The translations under genes and the position numbers were made by a program. Shown piece after piece: positions 17,275 to 25,506 of a DNA stretch of 64,000 nucleotides (the stretch's first letter is position 1; each line of letters begins with the position of its first letter). Source of the stretch: Thermoproteaceae archaeon (GTDB lineage Archaea > Thermoproteota > Thermoprotei > Thermoproteales > Thermoproteaceae). The stretch spans positions 28,665 through 92,664 of the forward strand of contig WANN01000008.1 in the NCBI GenBank assembly GCA_015521775.1, given 5' to 3'. The notes beneath the pieces are model-generated. The model did not search any database and was not told the origin of the DNA. It saw only the letters and a list, made by a program, of their open reading frames with translations.

Positions 17275-18219
17275 ATGACCATACTGGACGTGGCGTTTAT
17301 GATCGGCGGCATGGCGCTCGTTATTGTTGCAGGCCTCATGATAGAGCAATTGATGTACAGGTTCTCCAACGTCCTCAGGAGGGGACTTACGGGGGTAGTC
17401 ATGATATTGGGGCCCCTGATAACCTCGGCTCCGGAACTCGCCATCTACCTCGTGTCGCTGTTCAGAGGCGAGGTAGACGTGGCTCTGGGGAGCGTCGTGG
17501 CTCAGCCCTTCATGGCGTCCACAGTGATCTACCCCGCCATAGTGGTGGTGAGCGCCACGGCGTGGTTGCTTGGGCGTAGGACGCACACCATTCCCCATGT
17601 GGAGCGTGCTGTGGCGCTGCCCCTGATCCTATTCACCCTGCCCATGGTCCCCTTGGTATACCTCAGGGACCTCGTGTCCATCGCGCCGCAGGTCTTCGGC
17701 GCCCTGCTGCTGGCCCTCTACTTCATATATGCCAGGTACGTGCTCAGACCCGCGGAGAAGGAGGAGGAGGAACGGGAGCTGTGGCTTAGGAGCGCCAAGA
17801 TACAGCTCCCAGCGTCCATAGCGCTGCTCTACCTGGGCTCCGAGGGCCTCATCAAGGGCATAGTGTCCGCAGCCACGTCCCTGGGCATGGACGAGGTAGG
17901 CATATCGATACTCATAATACCCCTGGCCACAGTGGTACCTGAGTCAGTCATAGGTTTCATATTCATATTCAGGCAGAGGGACACCGAGGGAATCGCGGCC
18001 GTCGTGGGCGAGAAGGCGCTATACAGCACGTTCTACCCTGGGCTGGCCCTGATGATGGGGCTGCCCCTCATCTATAAGCCCATGGCCATACTGGCGCTGG
18101 AAATAGCCATAATAGTCTCCATACTGGAGACCGTGGCCATCTGGTTTAGGCGGTTCGGCCTCACGGCGCCGATAGGGCTATTCGGGTACATATACTTCAT
18201 CATGGTCCTGTCGGGGTGA
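17275..18219 (+). CDS. Na+/Ca2+ exchanger-family (CaCA) cation antiporter
   Basis: A 314-residue, roughly 10-helix membrane protein made of two inverted repeats. The alpha-1 motif appears as 'GPLITSAPELAIYLVS' and the alpha-2 motif as 'IPLATVVPESVIGF'; the paired Glu residues normally bind the cation. A charged stretch (KEEEERE) at about residue 162 separates the halves on the cytoplasmic side. The alpha motifs differ from classical GTSLPE/GTS.PE, so the ion cannot be stated. The ATG lies 25 bases after ACTTAAATATTC. Confidence 0.8.
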   Translation: MTILDVAFMIGGMALVIVAGLMIEQLMYRFSNVLRRGLTGVVMILGPLITSAPELAIYLVSLFRGEVDVALGSVVAQPFMASTVIYPAIVVVSATAWLLGRRTHTIPHVERAVALPLILFTLPMVPLVYLRDLVSIAPQVFGALLLALYFIYARYVLRPAEKEEEERELWLRSAKIQLPASIALLYLGSEGLIKGIVSAATSLGMDEVGISILIIPLATVVPESVIGFIFIFRQRDTEGIAAVVGEKALYSTFYPGLALMMGLPLIYKPMAILALEIAIIVSILETVAIWFRRFGLTAPIGLFGYIYFIMVLSG

Positions 18220-18355
18220 GCCACAATGGCAACCTTTATCAACGCAGTTGTATTATACACGCCATGGCAGGCCATTTTAAGCCGGTAGCATCCAGCCCGA
18301 CGGGCGGGACCAAAATGGCCGGGAGTCCGCCGAGGGGCGCCCCCGCGCCATAGCC

Positions 18356-19282
18356 ATGAGGTACAGGAGGTTCCTCGGCGTTGACGTATCTGAGGTAGGG
18401 CTCGGGGCGTGGACCATAGGCAGCGACCTGTATGGGAAAATCGACGAGGAGACCGCTAGGAGGATCGTGAAGAAGGCCGTGGACCTAGGGATCAACATCT
18501 TCGACACGGCCGACATGTATGGGCGGGGCAAAAGCGAGGAGCTGCTGGGCGAGTGGCTCGAAGGATATGACGTACATGTGACCACGAAGGTCGGGTACGA
18601 CTTTTACGGCCGCGAGAAGCCCCAACGAAACTTCGACGCGGAGTACCTCGAGAGGGCCGTGGCCATGTCGTACAGGAGGCTGAGGAGGAGACCCCTCCTA
18701 GTGCAGGCCCACAACCCGGGCATCGGGGACGTGGAGCGGGCGTACGCCGCGCTGAGAGGTCTCAGGGGAACGTATTTCGATCATCTCGGCGTCGCGCTGG
18801 GCCCAGAGGTCAACGTGTACGAGGAGGGGCTTGCCGCCCTGGGCGTGGGGTACGAGTCCATAATGCTCGTATTCAATATACTTGAACAGGAGCCCGGCCA
18901 CACCCTGATAGGGCTAGCCAACATCCTGGGGAGGGGGATCATGGTGAGGGTCCCCCATGCCTCGGAGGTCCTCACGGATAGGTTCACGCCGGAGTTCCCA
19001 CCGCACGACCACAGGTCCCTGAGACCGCGCGAGTGGCTCCTAAGGGCACGTAGGCTCGTCGAAAACGGCGTGAAGCCACTTGCAGGCGAGCTAGGCTACA
19101 CCCTTGGCCAGTACGCGTTGAAGTTCATACTTTCCTTCCCGGTCTCCACTGTGCTGGTTACCGTGCTCAGCCCAGAGGAGCTGGAGGAATACGCGGCCGC
19201 CAGCGACGGCAAGGCGCTGCCGGAGCACCACGTCAGGGAGCTTGTGGCGCTCTACCTCTCCCACAGGGCCGACCTGAGGTAG
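18356..19282 (+). CDS. Aldo/keto reductase
   Basis: A 308-residue TIM-barrel NADPH-dependent oxidoreductase. The AKR signature is 'GINIFDTADMYGRGKSEELLGE' region (catalytic Asp and Tyr; residues 46-66, read in two pieces), the catalytic Lys is in 'TTKVGYDF' and the His-bearing strand is 'LVQAHNPG'. The end 'FPVSTVLVTVLSPEEL' is the usual late cofactor loop. Unlike most genes here it lacks a TATA box 25 bases before its ATG; the nearest, CATTTTAAGCC near 18280, would give a leader of about 50 bases containing a 12-codon upstream frame. It overlaps the convergent mobB gene by 31 bases. Confidence 0.85.
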   Translation: MRYRRFLGVDVSEVGLGAWTIGSDLYGKIDEETARRIVKKAVDLGINIFDTADMYGRGKSEELLGEWLEGYDVHVTTKVGYDFYGREKPQRNFDAEYLERAVAMSYRRLRRRPLLVQAHNPGIGDVERAYAALRGLRGTYFDHLGVALGPEVNVYEEGLAALGVGYESIMLVFNILEQEPGHTLIGLANILGRGIMVRVPHASEVLTDRFTPEFPPHDHRSLRPREWLLRARRLVENGVKPLAGELGYTLGQYALKFILSFPVSTVLVTVLSPEELEEYAAASDGKALPEHHVRELVALYLSHRADLR

Positions 19283-19713
19283 GCCACCACGGCCTCCACG
19301 GACCTGTCGACCCCGTCCCTCTCCACCACGGCTATGGTGTTCCCACAGGCGTAGTCAGCCACTGTGGCCACGGTCGCTGCCCCCTCCATACCGCAGAGCT
19401 CCTCCCTGAACCCCTCCACTATAAGTACGTCCAGCTCCACTGAGAGGGCCCTGGCCGCCTCGATGACCTTGCCCAACGATAGGGGGACCCGCAACGCTAT
19501 GTGTCCCATGACGGGCGAGGTCCCGGCAGTCAGCGCAGATCCCGCCATGAACATGCGCCACGTGTCTTTGCCGGGCACGTCGAAGTCATACGTCGGGTGG
19601 TGTATGTGCTTCACGGTACCCACCCTGAGGCCGCCCAACGCCCTTACCAGCAGAGTTATCAGGGTGGTCTTACCACTGTTGCTGGGGCCTATGACCCCTA
19701 TTATGGCCACCAT
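19252..19713 (-). CDS. mobB: MobB, molybdopterin-guanine dinucleotide biosynthesis adaptor
   Basis: A 153-residue P-loop GTPase. Walker A is GPSNSGKTTL (residues 9-18) and the family 'VKHIHH' motif follows at 34-39, then 'DTWRMFMAGSAL'. MobB assists MobA in attaching GMP to molybdopterin; in thermophilic archaea tungsten may replace molybdenum. It ends the HTH/membrane gene group on the same strand (23-base gap), a link that may be only positional. A MoeA fusion at 61908-63869 supports Mo/W cofactor use by this organism. Confidence 0.85.
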   Translation of the reverse strand: MVAIIGVIGPSNSGKTTLITLLVRALGGLRVGTVKHIHHPTYDFDVPGKDTWRMFMAGSALTAGTSPVMGHIALRVPLSLGKVIEAARALSVELDVLIVEGFREELCGMEGAATVATVADYACGNTIAVVERDGVDRSVEAVVAYLRSALWER

Positions 19714-19736
19714 GCCGGGGCGCCCACAGTCATGCC

Positions 19737-20096
19737 CTAACGGTCCACCAGGTGTCCTTCGACCCGGGTCCTCGCCTCAAGGCCCTGGTACACCTCGTCT
19801 ATGGCCACCCTCAACCTGCGTAGGAACAGCAGCGTCTCGGCCTTGCCCTCCTCCGTGGGCTCTATGATCACAGCCACCCTGGCCCCGTCGAGCACCTTCC
19901 GTTTCCTCAGGAAGCCCTGCTCCTCGAGCTTCTTCAGGTGCGCCTCCACGGTGCTTGGGGCCACGCCGAGCGCGTTGGCGAGCTCCGTCACGGTGCCTCT
20001 ACGCCTGCCCACTATATATATCATAAGTAGGAGGCGCGTTGGCGACGAGAAGGTCTCGTTCTCCCTAAAAATGGAAAGTATGTCATACAGGTTCAT
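19737..20096 (-). CDS. ArsR/MarR-type winged-helix transcription regulator
   Basis: A 119-residue wHTH protein. The recognition region 'GTVTELANALGVAPSTVEAHLKKLEEQGFLRKRK' spans about residues 33-65 with a wing after it. The ATG at 20096 overlaps the upstream stop as ATGA, so it is translationally coupled to the 201-residue membrane protein. HTH plus small membrane protein pairs of this kind are common in archaea and bacteria, where the membrane partner is often the regulated or sensing component. No metal-binding Cys motif is visible, so the ligand is unknown. Confidence 0.8.
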   Translation of the reverse strand: MNLYDILSIFRENETFSSPTRLLLMIYIVGRRRGTVTELANALGVAPSTVEAHLKKLEEQGFLRKRKVLDGARVAVIIEPTEEGKAETLLFLRRLRVAIDEVYQGLEARTRVEGHLVDR

Positions 20097-20698
20097 CGCA
20101 GTTTGAGGACCCACCTGGACATGAAGAGCAGGTACAGTGCTATGGAGGTCACCGACATGGCGGTAGACATGATGCCCCCAAGCAACGTCGCGGGGAACAG
20201 GGCAAGGAGGTAGAGGAACGTCGGGAACAGCGGAACGTCCCCAAACAGCTTATGCGACACAACCACATTGATTACCCCCACGGTAACTATCCCAGTTATA
20301 GAGAGCGCTGCTGCTATGTCGAAGCCTATATAGGTCAACAGCGTGCCCAGGGCGAACACCAGCGCTATCATGAGCGCCATGACGGAAAAGGCGTTCTTCA
20401 CGAAGGAGGCCGCTGCTGCGGCCTTCACAACCCTGTATATCGCTGAGCCCCTGTCGACGAACCTATACGTCAGGAGGAGCAGTGGGAGTAGCCACGTGAA
20501 CGCGGCGAGGTATGAATACATGGGCGCGTACGAGAATAGGGCGTAGTTTATGAGTACCACGACAGGTATAAGCGATGCCATTTCGCTATACGCCAGCGAC
20601 ACGTCGAATATCACGGCGGAGTATATCTTGCGTTCCACCTCCTCCAACTTCTTTACAAAAAGGCCCAATTCTTCCCTCTCCACTTTAAAGTTGCCCAT
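20093..20698 (-). CDS. Six-helix membrane protein coupled to HTH regulator
   Basis: A 201-residue protein with a charged N-terminal 25 residues and five to six hydrophobic helices. No family recognised. Its stop overlaps the regulator's start (ATGA). A very clear TATA box GATATATAACC centred near 20710 is only 12 bases from the ATG at 20698 but 27 bases from an in-frame GTG at 20683, so the real start may be that GTG (196 residues). Probable role: sensor or transport partner of the regulator, by context only. Confidence 0.7.
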   Translation of the reverse strand: MGNFKVEREELGLFVKKLEEVERKIYSAVIFDVSLAYSEMASLIPVVVLINYALFSYAPMYSYLAAFTWLLPLLLLTYRFVDRGSAIYRVVKAAAAASFVKNAFSVMALMIALVFALGTLLTYIGFDIAAALSITGIVTVGVINVVVSHKLFGDVPLFPTFLYLLALFPATLLGGIMSTAMSVTSIALYLLFMSRWVLKLR

Positions 20699-20721
20699 AG
20701 AACGGTTATATATCTATTGCT

Positions 20722-21063
20722 TCATCGAGTGGCCTCCGTGCCGTTCCCATAATATGTGGCGTACATATATATAAGCACGACGAGTACGCCCAAAGCGTAT
20801 TCCGCAGGGTAGTTCACGGTCCACTGGGCCCCAAGGACGCGCCCAATAAGCCGCGAGTCCAGCACTATGGCCCTAGCCACGAAGGCCGCCAGGAGCGCCC
20901 GCGACGCGTCCCTAGGATTCGCCGAGGCCGCGTACGCCGACATTAACGCTGCTGCAAAAACCACAAACGTCGTGTCCGGCCAACCGACATATGTCAGCAA
21001 GGGCGAGTAAAACACAACTGTGAAGAGGGTCAACGCTACGGCCAGCCTCACCAGTTTAGGCAT
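20722..21063 (-). CDS. Small membrane protein, last gene of DUF58 operon
   Basis: A 113-residue protein with three to four hydrophobic segments (LAVALTLFTVVFY, TFVVFAAALMSAYAA, YALGVLVVLIYMYA). The ATG at 21063 lies 16 bases inside the DUF58 gene, so it is coupled to it. No family recognised. In other genomes MoxR-DUF58-transglutaminase operons carry poorly conserved membrane proteins at this position. Confidence 0.65.
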   Translation of the reverse strand: MPKLVRLAVALTLFTVVFYSPLLTYVGWPDTTFVVFAAALMSAYAASANPRDASRALLAAFVARAIVLDSRLIGRVLGAQWTVNYPAEYALGVLVVLIYMYATYYGNGTEATR

Positions 21064-21953
21064 CGCATTATTGCCAGGGCCACCCTTGTCGGGCTGTCCA
21101 TGGGGAACATGCTCACCACCCTGGCCCCCCTCTCCTCCAAAGCCCTATACCTGGGTCGCCTCAACGCGGCTTCCAACGCCGAGTTCAGCACGCCTGTCCC
21201 CGACACCACGTCCACTATCACGTGGCCCGAGGACGCGGGGACGCGCGCCTCCACGTCACGTGCGGCCACGTCGACCACGTAGACCGCGGGGACGTCCAGC
21301 CCTTTGGGACGTCCAGCCGACAGCTCGGCGGGGACGCCCAACATACGCAGCGCGCCCATTATAGACTTGGCCTTTTCCCATAGGGCTGGGTCCGCGTAGA
21401 CCATCAGAGTCCCACGGGAGGACCGGCGAACGTTCACCATCAGCATCCCTGTTTTGGCCGTGGCCTTCCAGTTGACGTCCCTCAAATGGTCCCCCGGCAC
21501 GTACTGCCTGACATGGTCGAACTCCAAGTAGTCTGAGACCCCTAGGCGCAGGCCCCTTTGACGGGGATATATGGCGGTCTCCCCGAGCACCACTGAGCGG
21601 CTGGTCGACCCGGCCAGGCTGAGCGCCGTGGCCGTAAGGGGGCCCACCACTGTCGGCCCCTCCACTGCGTATGAAAGGGACCTGGTTATGCGGCCCACGA
21701 CGAACAGCCTAATAGCCTCCACCCGCGAATCCCCTATCCTTTCCCTGAGTTCCACAATGCCGAGCCCCACCGCAGTGACCGTCACATAGACGTTGGTGCC
21801 CCTAACATACCTGGACGCGGTGACTTTTGGGGGTCCAAGGAAAGCGCCGAGCAGGAACATGGCCAGGGGCGCGGACGAGACGTACAGCAAAAGGGGGGTC
21901 GCCGTTACGCTTCCCAGGAGAAACATGACGAGGAACGCCTTCAACGGGCTCAT
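21048..21953 (-). CDS. DUF58-family protein
   Basis: A 301-residue protein with one or two N-terminal membrane helices, a beta-rich middle, and the DUF58 signature 'VRQYVPGDHLRDVNW' followed by KATAKTG (around residues 157-178). DUF58 proteins carry a VWA-like domain and pair with MoxR ATPases; this one is coupled to the upstream MoxR by an ATGA overlap and to the downstream small membrane gene. Role in the cell envelope is inferred from its operon. Confidence 0.85.
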   Translation of the reverse strand: MSPLKAFLVMFLLGSVTATPLLLYVSSAPLAMFLLGAFLGPPKVTASRYVRGTNVYVTVTAVGLGIVELRERIGDSRVEAIRLFVVGRITRSLSYAVEGPTVVGPLTATALSLAGSTSRSVVLGETAIYPRQRGLRLGVSDYLEFDHVRQYVPGDHLRDVNWKATAKTGMLMVNVRRSSRGTLMVYADPALWEKAKSIMGALRMLGVPAELSAGRPKGLDVPAVYVVDVAARDVEARVPASSGHVIVDVVSGTGVLNSALEAALRRPRYRALEERGARVVSMFPMDSPTRVALAIMRCLNW

Positions 21954-22897
21954 CTCTTGGGTACCGGCACCGAACCCACATGTTCCTCGATCACGTTGCT
22001 GGGGTCTAAAAGCGCGGACGGGGCGACGCGTATCCTGTGGCGCAACACGGGCAACGCGACGGCCTTCACGTCGTCGGGAGTCACATAGTTCCTGCAGTTG
22101 GCCAAGGCCAGCGCCCGGCTCAGCTTGAGCATGTATATCCCGGCGCGCGGCGAGGGGCCCACCTCAACCCTCGGATCCTCCCGGATGGACCTGACCAGCG
22201 ACGCTATGTACTCTAGGACCACGTCATCCACATAGATGGACTCGGCGTGGGACTGCAACGCGGCCACGTCGCCGCTTCCCATGATTGGCCTCGCAAAGGC
22301 TGAGGGGTCGTCCGTGCCCCATTTCACCCTCCTCCTGAGCAGCTCCACCTCGTCGGTCAGGGTGGGCGGGTAGCCCAGGCCCACGCTGACCAGGAACCTG
22401 TCCAGCTCGGCCTCGGGCAGGGGGTAGGTCCCCTCGTGCTCGAGGGGATTCTGGGTAGCTATCACTATGAACGGCCTCGGAAGGCTGTAGGTCTCCCCGT
22501 CCACAGTTACGTGAAGCTCCTGCATGGCCTCCAAAAGCGCCGATTGGACGCGGGGAGGGGCCCTATTGACCTCGTCGACAAGGACCATATTGGCGAAGAT
22601 GGGGCCCGGCACGAACTCGAAGATTCCCCTGTCCTGGCGCCACACCTTTACCCCAACTATATCGCTGGGGAGCGTGTCAGGCGTCATCTGTATCCTCCTC
22701 AACGACAGGCCGAGGAGCCGGGCCAGCAGCTTGGCGAGAAGCGTCTTACCGGTGCCCGGCACATCGTTAACCAGCACGTGGCCCCCCGCGATTATGGACG
22801 CCAACACCATTGAGGCGGGCCAAGAGGCCCCGACCAGCACTGTGTCGACTGCGTCCATGGCGGCCCGGACCCTGGAGCACAGGTTATGGACAGCCAT
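21950..22897 (-). CDS. MoxR-family AAA+ ATPase (DUF58-associated)
   Basis: A 315-residue AAA+ protein of the MoxR proper branch. Walker A is DVPGTGKT (residues 45-52), 'RRIQMTPDTLPSDIVG' is the MoxR-specific loop, Walker B is 'MVLVDEVNRAPP', and sensor 1 'VIATQNPLEHEGTYPLPEAE' is complete. MoxR chaperones remodel or activate partner complexes containing VWA-like domains, here probably the DUF58 protein. Overlaps the upstream membrane gene by 14 bases and the DUF58 gene by 4. Confidence 0.92.
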   Translation of the reverse strand: MAVHNLCSRVRAAMDAVDTVLVGASWPASMVLASIIAGGHVLVNDVPGTGKTLLAKLLARLLGLSLRRIQMTPDTLPSDIVGVKVWRQDRGIFEFVPGPIFANMVLVDEVNRAPPRVQSALLEAMQELHVTVDGETYSLPRPFIVIATQNPLEHEGTYPLPEAELDRFLVSVGLGYPPTLTDEVELLRRRVKWGTDDPSAFARPIMGSGDVAALQSHAESIYVDDVVLEYIASLVRSIREDPRVEVGPSPRAGIYMLKLSRALALANCRNYVTPDDVKAVALPVLRHRIRVAPSALLDPSNVIEEHVGSVPVPKR

Positions 22898-23699
22898 GCC
22901 TCAACCGCTCCACGGCGTCCTTCAAGCGCCTGTCCAACACCGGCTCCACTATGCACGCTATTTCCTGCCAGGTATATCCGGCGGAGGCAAGTCGGGCCGC
23001 TATAATCGCGGCCAACCTACTGGCTTTTCCCCTAGTATAATCGGCGTACGCCTCTGCGAGGTCGCCCTCAGCCACGGAGCCGTCGGACAGCGTCTCCACA
23101 GCCGACACAGCGGCCCTGCCCAGAAAGAGCCTGTACATGGTGGCGGCAACGCCCACCCCAATCAAAGCTCCCCCCACGTACATCGTAAGGCCTTCCCCGA
23201 AAAGCGCCAGGAGACCCCCGAGCATTACGGGTGAGGTGGTCACATGGTACTTGTTACGCGATATGGGAAGCACCGACAGCGCAGCCACGTACGCGGCCGC
23301 GGCCAGCAACGGCACCGATATTCCGGGCACTAGGTCCCTCAGGGCGAAGTAAAGCGACAGGTATATCAGGGCGTAGCCCGACGCCTCGAGGAGGGGGGCG
23401 CCGACCCTATCGTACAGCGTAAAGAGGGAGAGGGACGCTATCACGAGCGCCACGGGCAACTTCACGAACTCCACAAGGGGCGTGAGTTCGTCCGGTGGGA
23501 GCGCAGCCACGTACGCGGCTGTGGCCGCGTGTCTGGCCACGGAGGCGAGGAGGCGCCGCCTAATGGCCAGCGTGGCCGCATATGCGATCCCCAGCGCAAC
23601 CGTGAGGCCCTTAGTGGTCGCGGCCTCCACGCCCATTGCCCTTTCCAGCGCCACGAGTCCCAACAACAACGCCGCGGGGACCAGAAGGGACCTATACAT
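22884..23699 (-). CDS. Multi-pass membrane protein of the transglutaminase/DUF58 operon
   Basis: A 271-residue protein: about six to eight hydrophobic helices in the first 190 residues, then a soluble helical tail with 'YTWQEIACIVEPVLDRRL'. No family recognised. Overlaps both neighbours by 8-14 bases, so it is an integral operon member between the transglutaminase and MoxR. Probably a membrane component of an envelope-acting complex, by context. Confidence 0.7.
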   Translation of the reverse strand: MYRSLLVPAALLLGLVALERAMGVEAATTKGLTVALGIAYAATLAIRRRLLASVARHAATAAYVAALPPDELTPLVEFVKLPVALVIASLSLFTLYDRVGAPLLEASGYALIYLSLYFALRDLVPGISVPLLAAAAYVAALSVLPISRNKYHVTTSPVMLGGLLALFGEGLTMYVGGALIGVGVAATMYRLFLGRAAVSAVETLSDGSVAEGDLAEAYADYTRGKASRLAAIIAARLASAGYTWQEIACIVEPVLDRRLKDAVERLRHGCP

Positions 23700-25185
23700 G
23701 TCTAAACCTCTCGTATATATCCCGGGTCGCCCTAAGTCCCCCGTAGAACACGCGTTCGGCTATCAGCGACAGATCCACCATTACCCCCTCGACTTCCCCC
23801 GCTATTTCCCTTGGGGTCTTGGCCGTCGGGTCCCCCCTGTAGTGCCTACGCAGCAGCTTGCCGTAGAGCCTGGCCACCTCCTCCCGGTAGTCCACCACGC
23901 GCAGCCTGAACCTGTACCTGAAGGGGCCGCACCCCGCGTGTATGACCCACAGGCCTTTCCTGGACAGCCGCACCCTGATTTCGCGTCCGTTCCCGGATAC
24001 GTCGCCCCACAGCCTCAGGCGGGAGCCGCACCTGGACAGTATGAGCAGCTCGTCGCCGACGCCTGGGGGCCTGCCGACGATTACCCTGGGCCTCAGGGCC
24101 ACGTATAGGGCCGCCATTGCCAGGACAGGCACGGCCGCGTACATGGCCCACCACGGGCTGGGCGCCTCCGCCCGCCGCCTACTAGGTGGGGTCGTGGTGG
24201 GCCGCTCCTCCCGTTCGTCCGGCCTGGCGTCACCCGCCTGCACAACCGCGGGGGGTGGTGGGCCCCTTCCCGGCGTGGGATCGAACCTCACCCAGCCTTT
24301 TCCCGGTATGTAGGACTCTGCCCATGCATGGGCGTCGCACTGTGCCACGACCTCGTCCGTGACGTAGTAGCCGGCCACCAGCCTCGTCGGTACGCCGAGG
24401 AGGCGGGCCATGAGGACAAACGCCGTTGCGAAGTCCACGCATATCCCCCTCCGCGACTCGAACAGGAACCATTCCAGGGGGTCCTCGCCCATGGGGGCGG
24501 GCGGCCTCGAGAGGTCATACTCGTAGTTCTCCTCGAGGAACCTCTCGAGGGCCCTCAACTTGCCCTCTACGTCGTGTATCCCCGCCGTGACGTTGCTTAT
24601 AAGTTCCATAAGGGCGTTGCGAAGGTCCTCGGGGATCTCCACCTCGAGGTAATGAGGCTCGTCCTGGGGCGGCTCCGGCACCCACCTCTCCACCATAATC
24701 CTATAGGCGGGGCGCGGCGACTCCACGATGTAGTACCCGTGCGGCTCCACCCAGTATATTTCGCCAAGGTCGGTCCACACAACCCTGTAACGGTCCGGAA
24801 ACACGAAGGGGAAGGCGGGGTCCGACAGCACGTTTATGGTTATAGGCGTGCCGTTGCCGCTGCGCGGCATGGCCAGGGCCTTTCCAGAGGCGGGCAGCCA
24901 GGTGCCCTCACCGTAGATGTACCTGTCGAAGACGAGAGACCGGTAGTAGCCGAGGGGGCCCGAGATGCGCATGACCGGTATGGCGCAGTTGGTGGGGAAG
25001 GACCTCAACGAGATCTCGTACGTCCCTACAGGGCCAAAGCCCACGGCCCGCCCAACCTCGTATGTGTACCCACGCGCGACCTCTACCTGCAGCGGGTCGA
25101 TGCCGCCCATGAAGCCGGCGTAAAGATGGACCATGAATACAGAGGCCGCGACTATCAGAATGGCCCTCAGGACACGCGCCTTCAC
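23692..25185 (-). CDS. Membrane-anchored transglutaminase-like protein
   Basis: A 497-residue protein with an N-terminal anchor (residues 5-27), an extracytoplasmic region of about 330 residues, a second helix near 345-365 and a cytoplasmic tail. The transglutaminase core has the full triad: Cys in 'RRGICVDFATAF', His in 'DAHAWAESY' and Asp in 'VRFDPTPG'. Such proteins with MoxR and DUF58 form a widespread but poorly understood operon. It is the first gene of five; the GTG start lies 22 bases after a TTTTATAGATTT box. Catalysis (protease, cross-linking or lipid-linked) is not known. Confidence 0.85.
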   Translation of the reverse strand: MKARVLRAILIVAASVFMVHLYAGFMGGIDPLQVEVARGYTYEVGRAVGFGPVGTYEISLRSFPTNCAIPVMRISGPLGYYRSLVFDRYIYGEGTWLPASGKALAMPRSGNGTPITINVLSDPAFPFVFPDRYRVVWTDLGEIYWVEPHGYYIVESPRPAYRIMVERWVPEPPQDEPHYLEVEIPEDLRNALMELISNVTAGIHDVEGKLRALERFLEENYEYDLSRPPAPMGEDPLEWFLFESRRGICVDFATAFVLMARLLGVPTRLVAGYYVTDEVVAQCDAHAWAESYIPGKGWVRFDPTPGRGPPPPAVVQAGDARPDEREERPTTTPPSRRRAEAPSPWWAMYAAVPVLAMAALYVALRPRVIVGRPPGVGDELLILSRCGSRLRLWGDVSGNGREIRVRLSRKGLWVIHAGCGPFRYRFRLRVVDYREEVARLYGKLLRRHYRGDPTAKTPREIAGEVEGVMVDLSLIAERVFYGGLRATRDIYERFRHV

Positions 25186-25317
25186 ACCAAGCCCAACGTA
25201 AATCTATAAAACGTTTTTTGGATGGTGCCCGCAGACGTGGTGCTGGGACCTTCAGGGGAACTGGCGACGCTAAGCGCCCCGCCGAGCGCTTGGAGAGCCG
25301 CCTTGAAGGGTGGGTAA

Positions 25318-25506
25318 CGCCTATAAATCGGCGCGGTCCCCCCACCGTGTTTCCCTTGTCGACAGTTAAAGGCCGTTGCGCGGATCTACCTGCGGTTGCA
25401 CGTAAACGCATGTATCCCCAGGTAGCGCCATGGTGCCGCGCCTAGGCCCAACAGCAATGGGCTGCCATCGCCACGAAACGCGCGGACATGCCCAGAGCAA
25501 CCGCCC
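25318..25506 (+). promoter_or_regulatory. Long structured leader upstream of the EamA gene
   Basis: No TATA box stands 25 bases before the EamA start. The nearest are CTATAAATCG (25321-25330) and AGTTAAAGG (about 25367-25375), giving a leader of roughly 115-160 bases in a genome of leaderless genes. CTACCTG (25386-25392) and CAGGTAG (25419-25425) form a perfect 7-base stem, and GCCC/GGGC pairing follows near 25447-25471. The region could be a ligand-sensing leader or hold a separate RNA. The rest of the 25186-25317 spacer contains only the divergent transglutaminase promoter and no gene that I can see. Confidence 0.35.
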
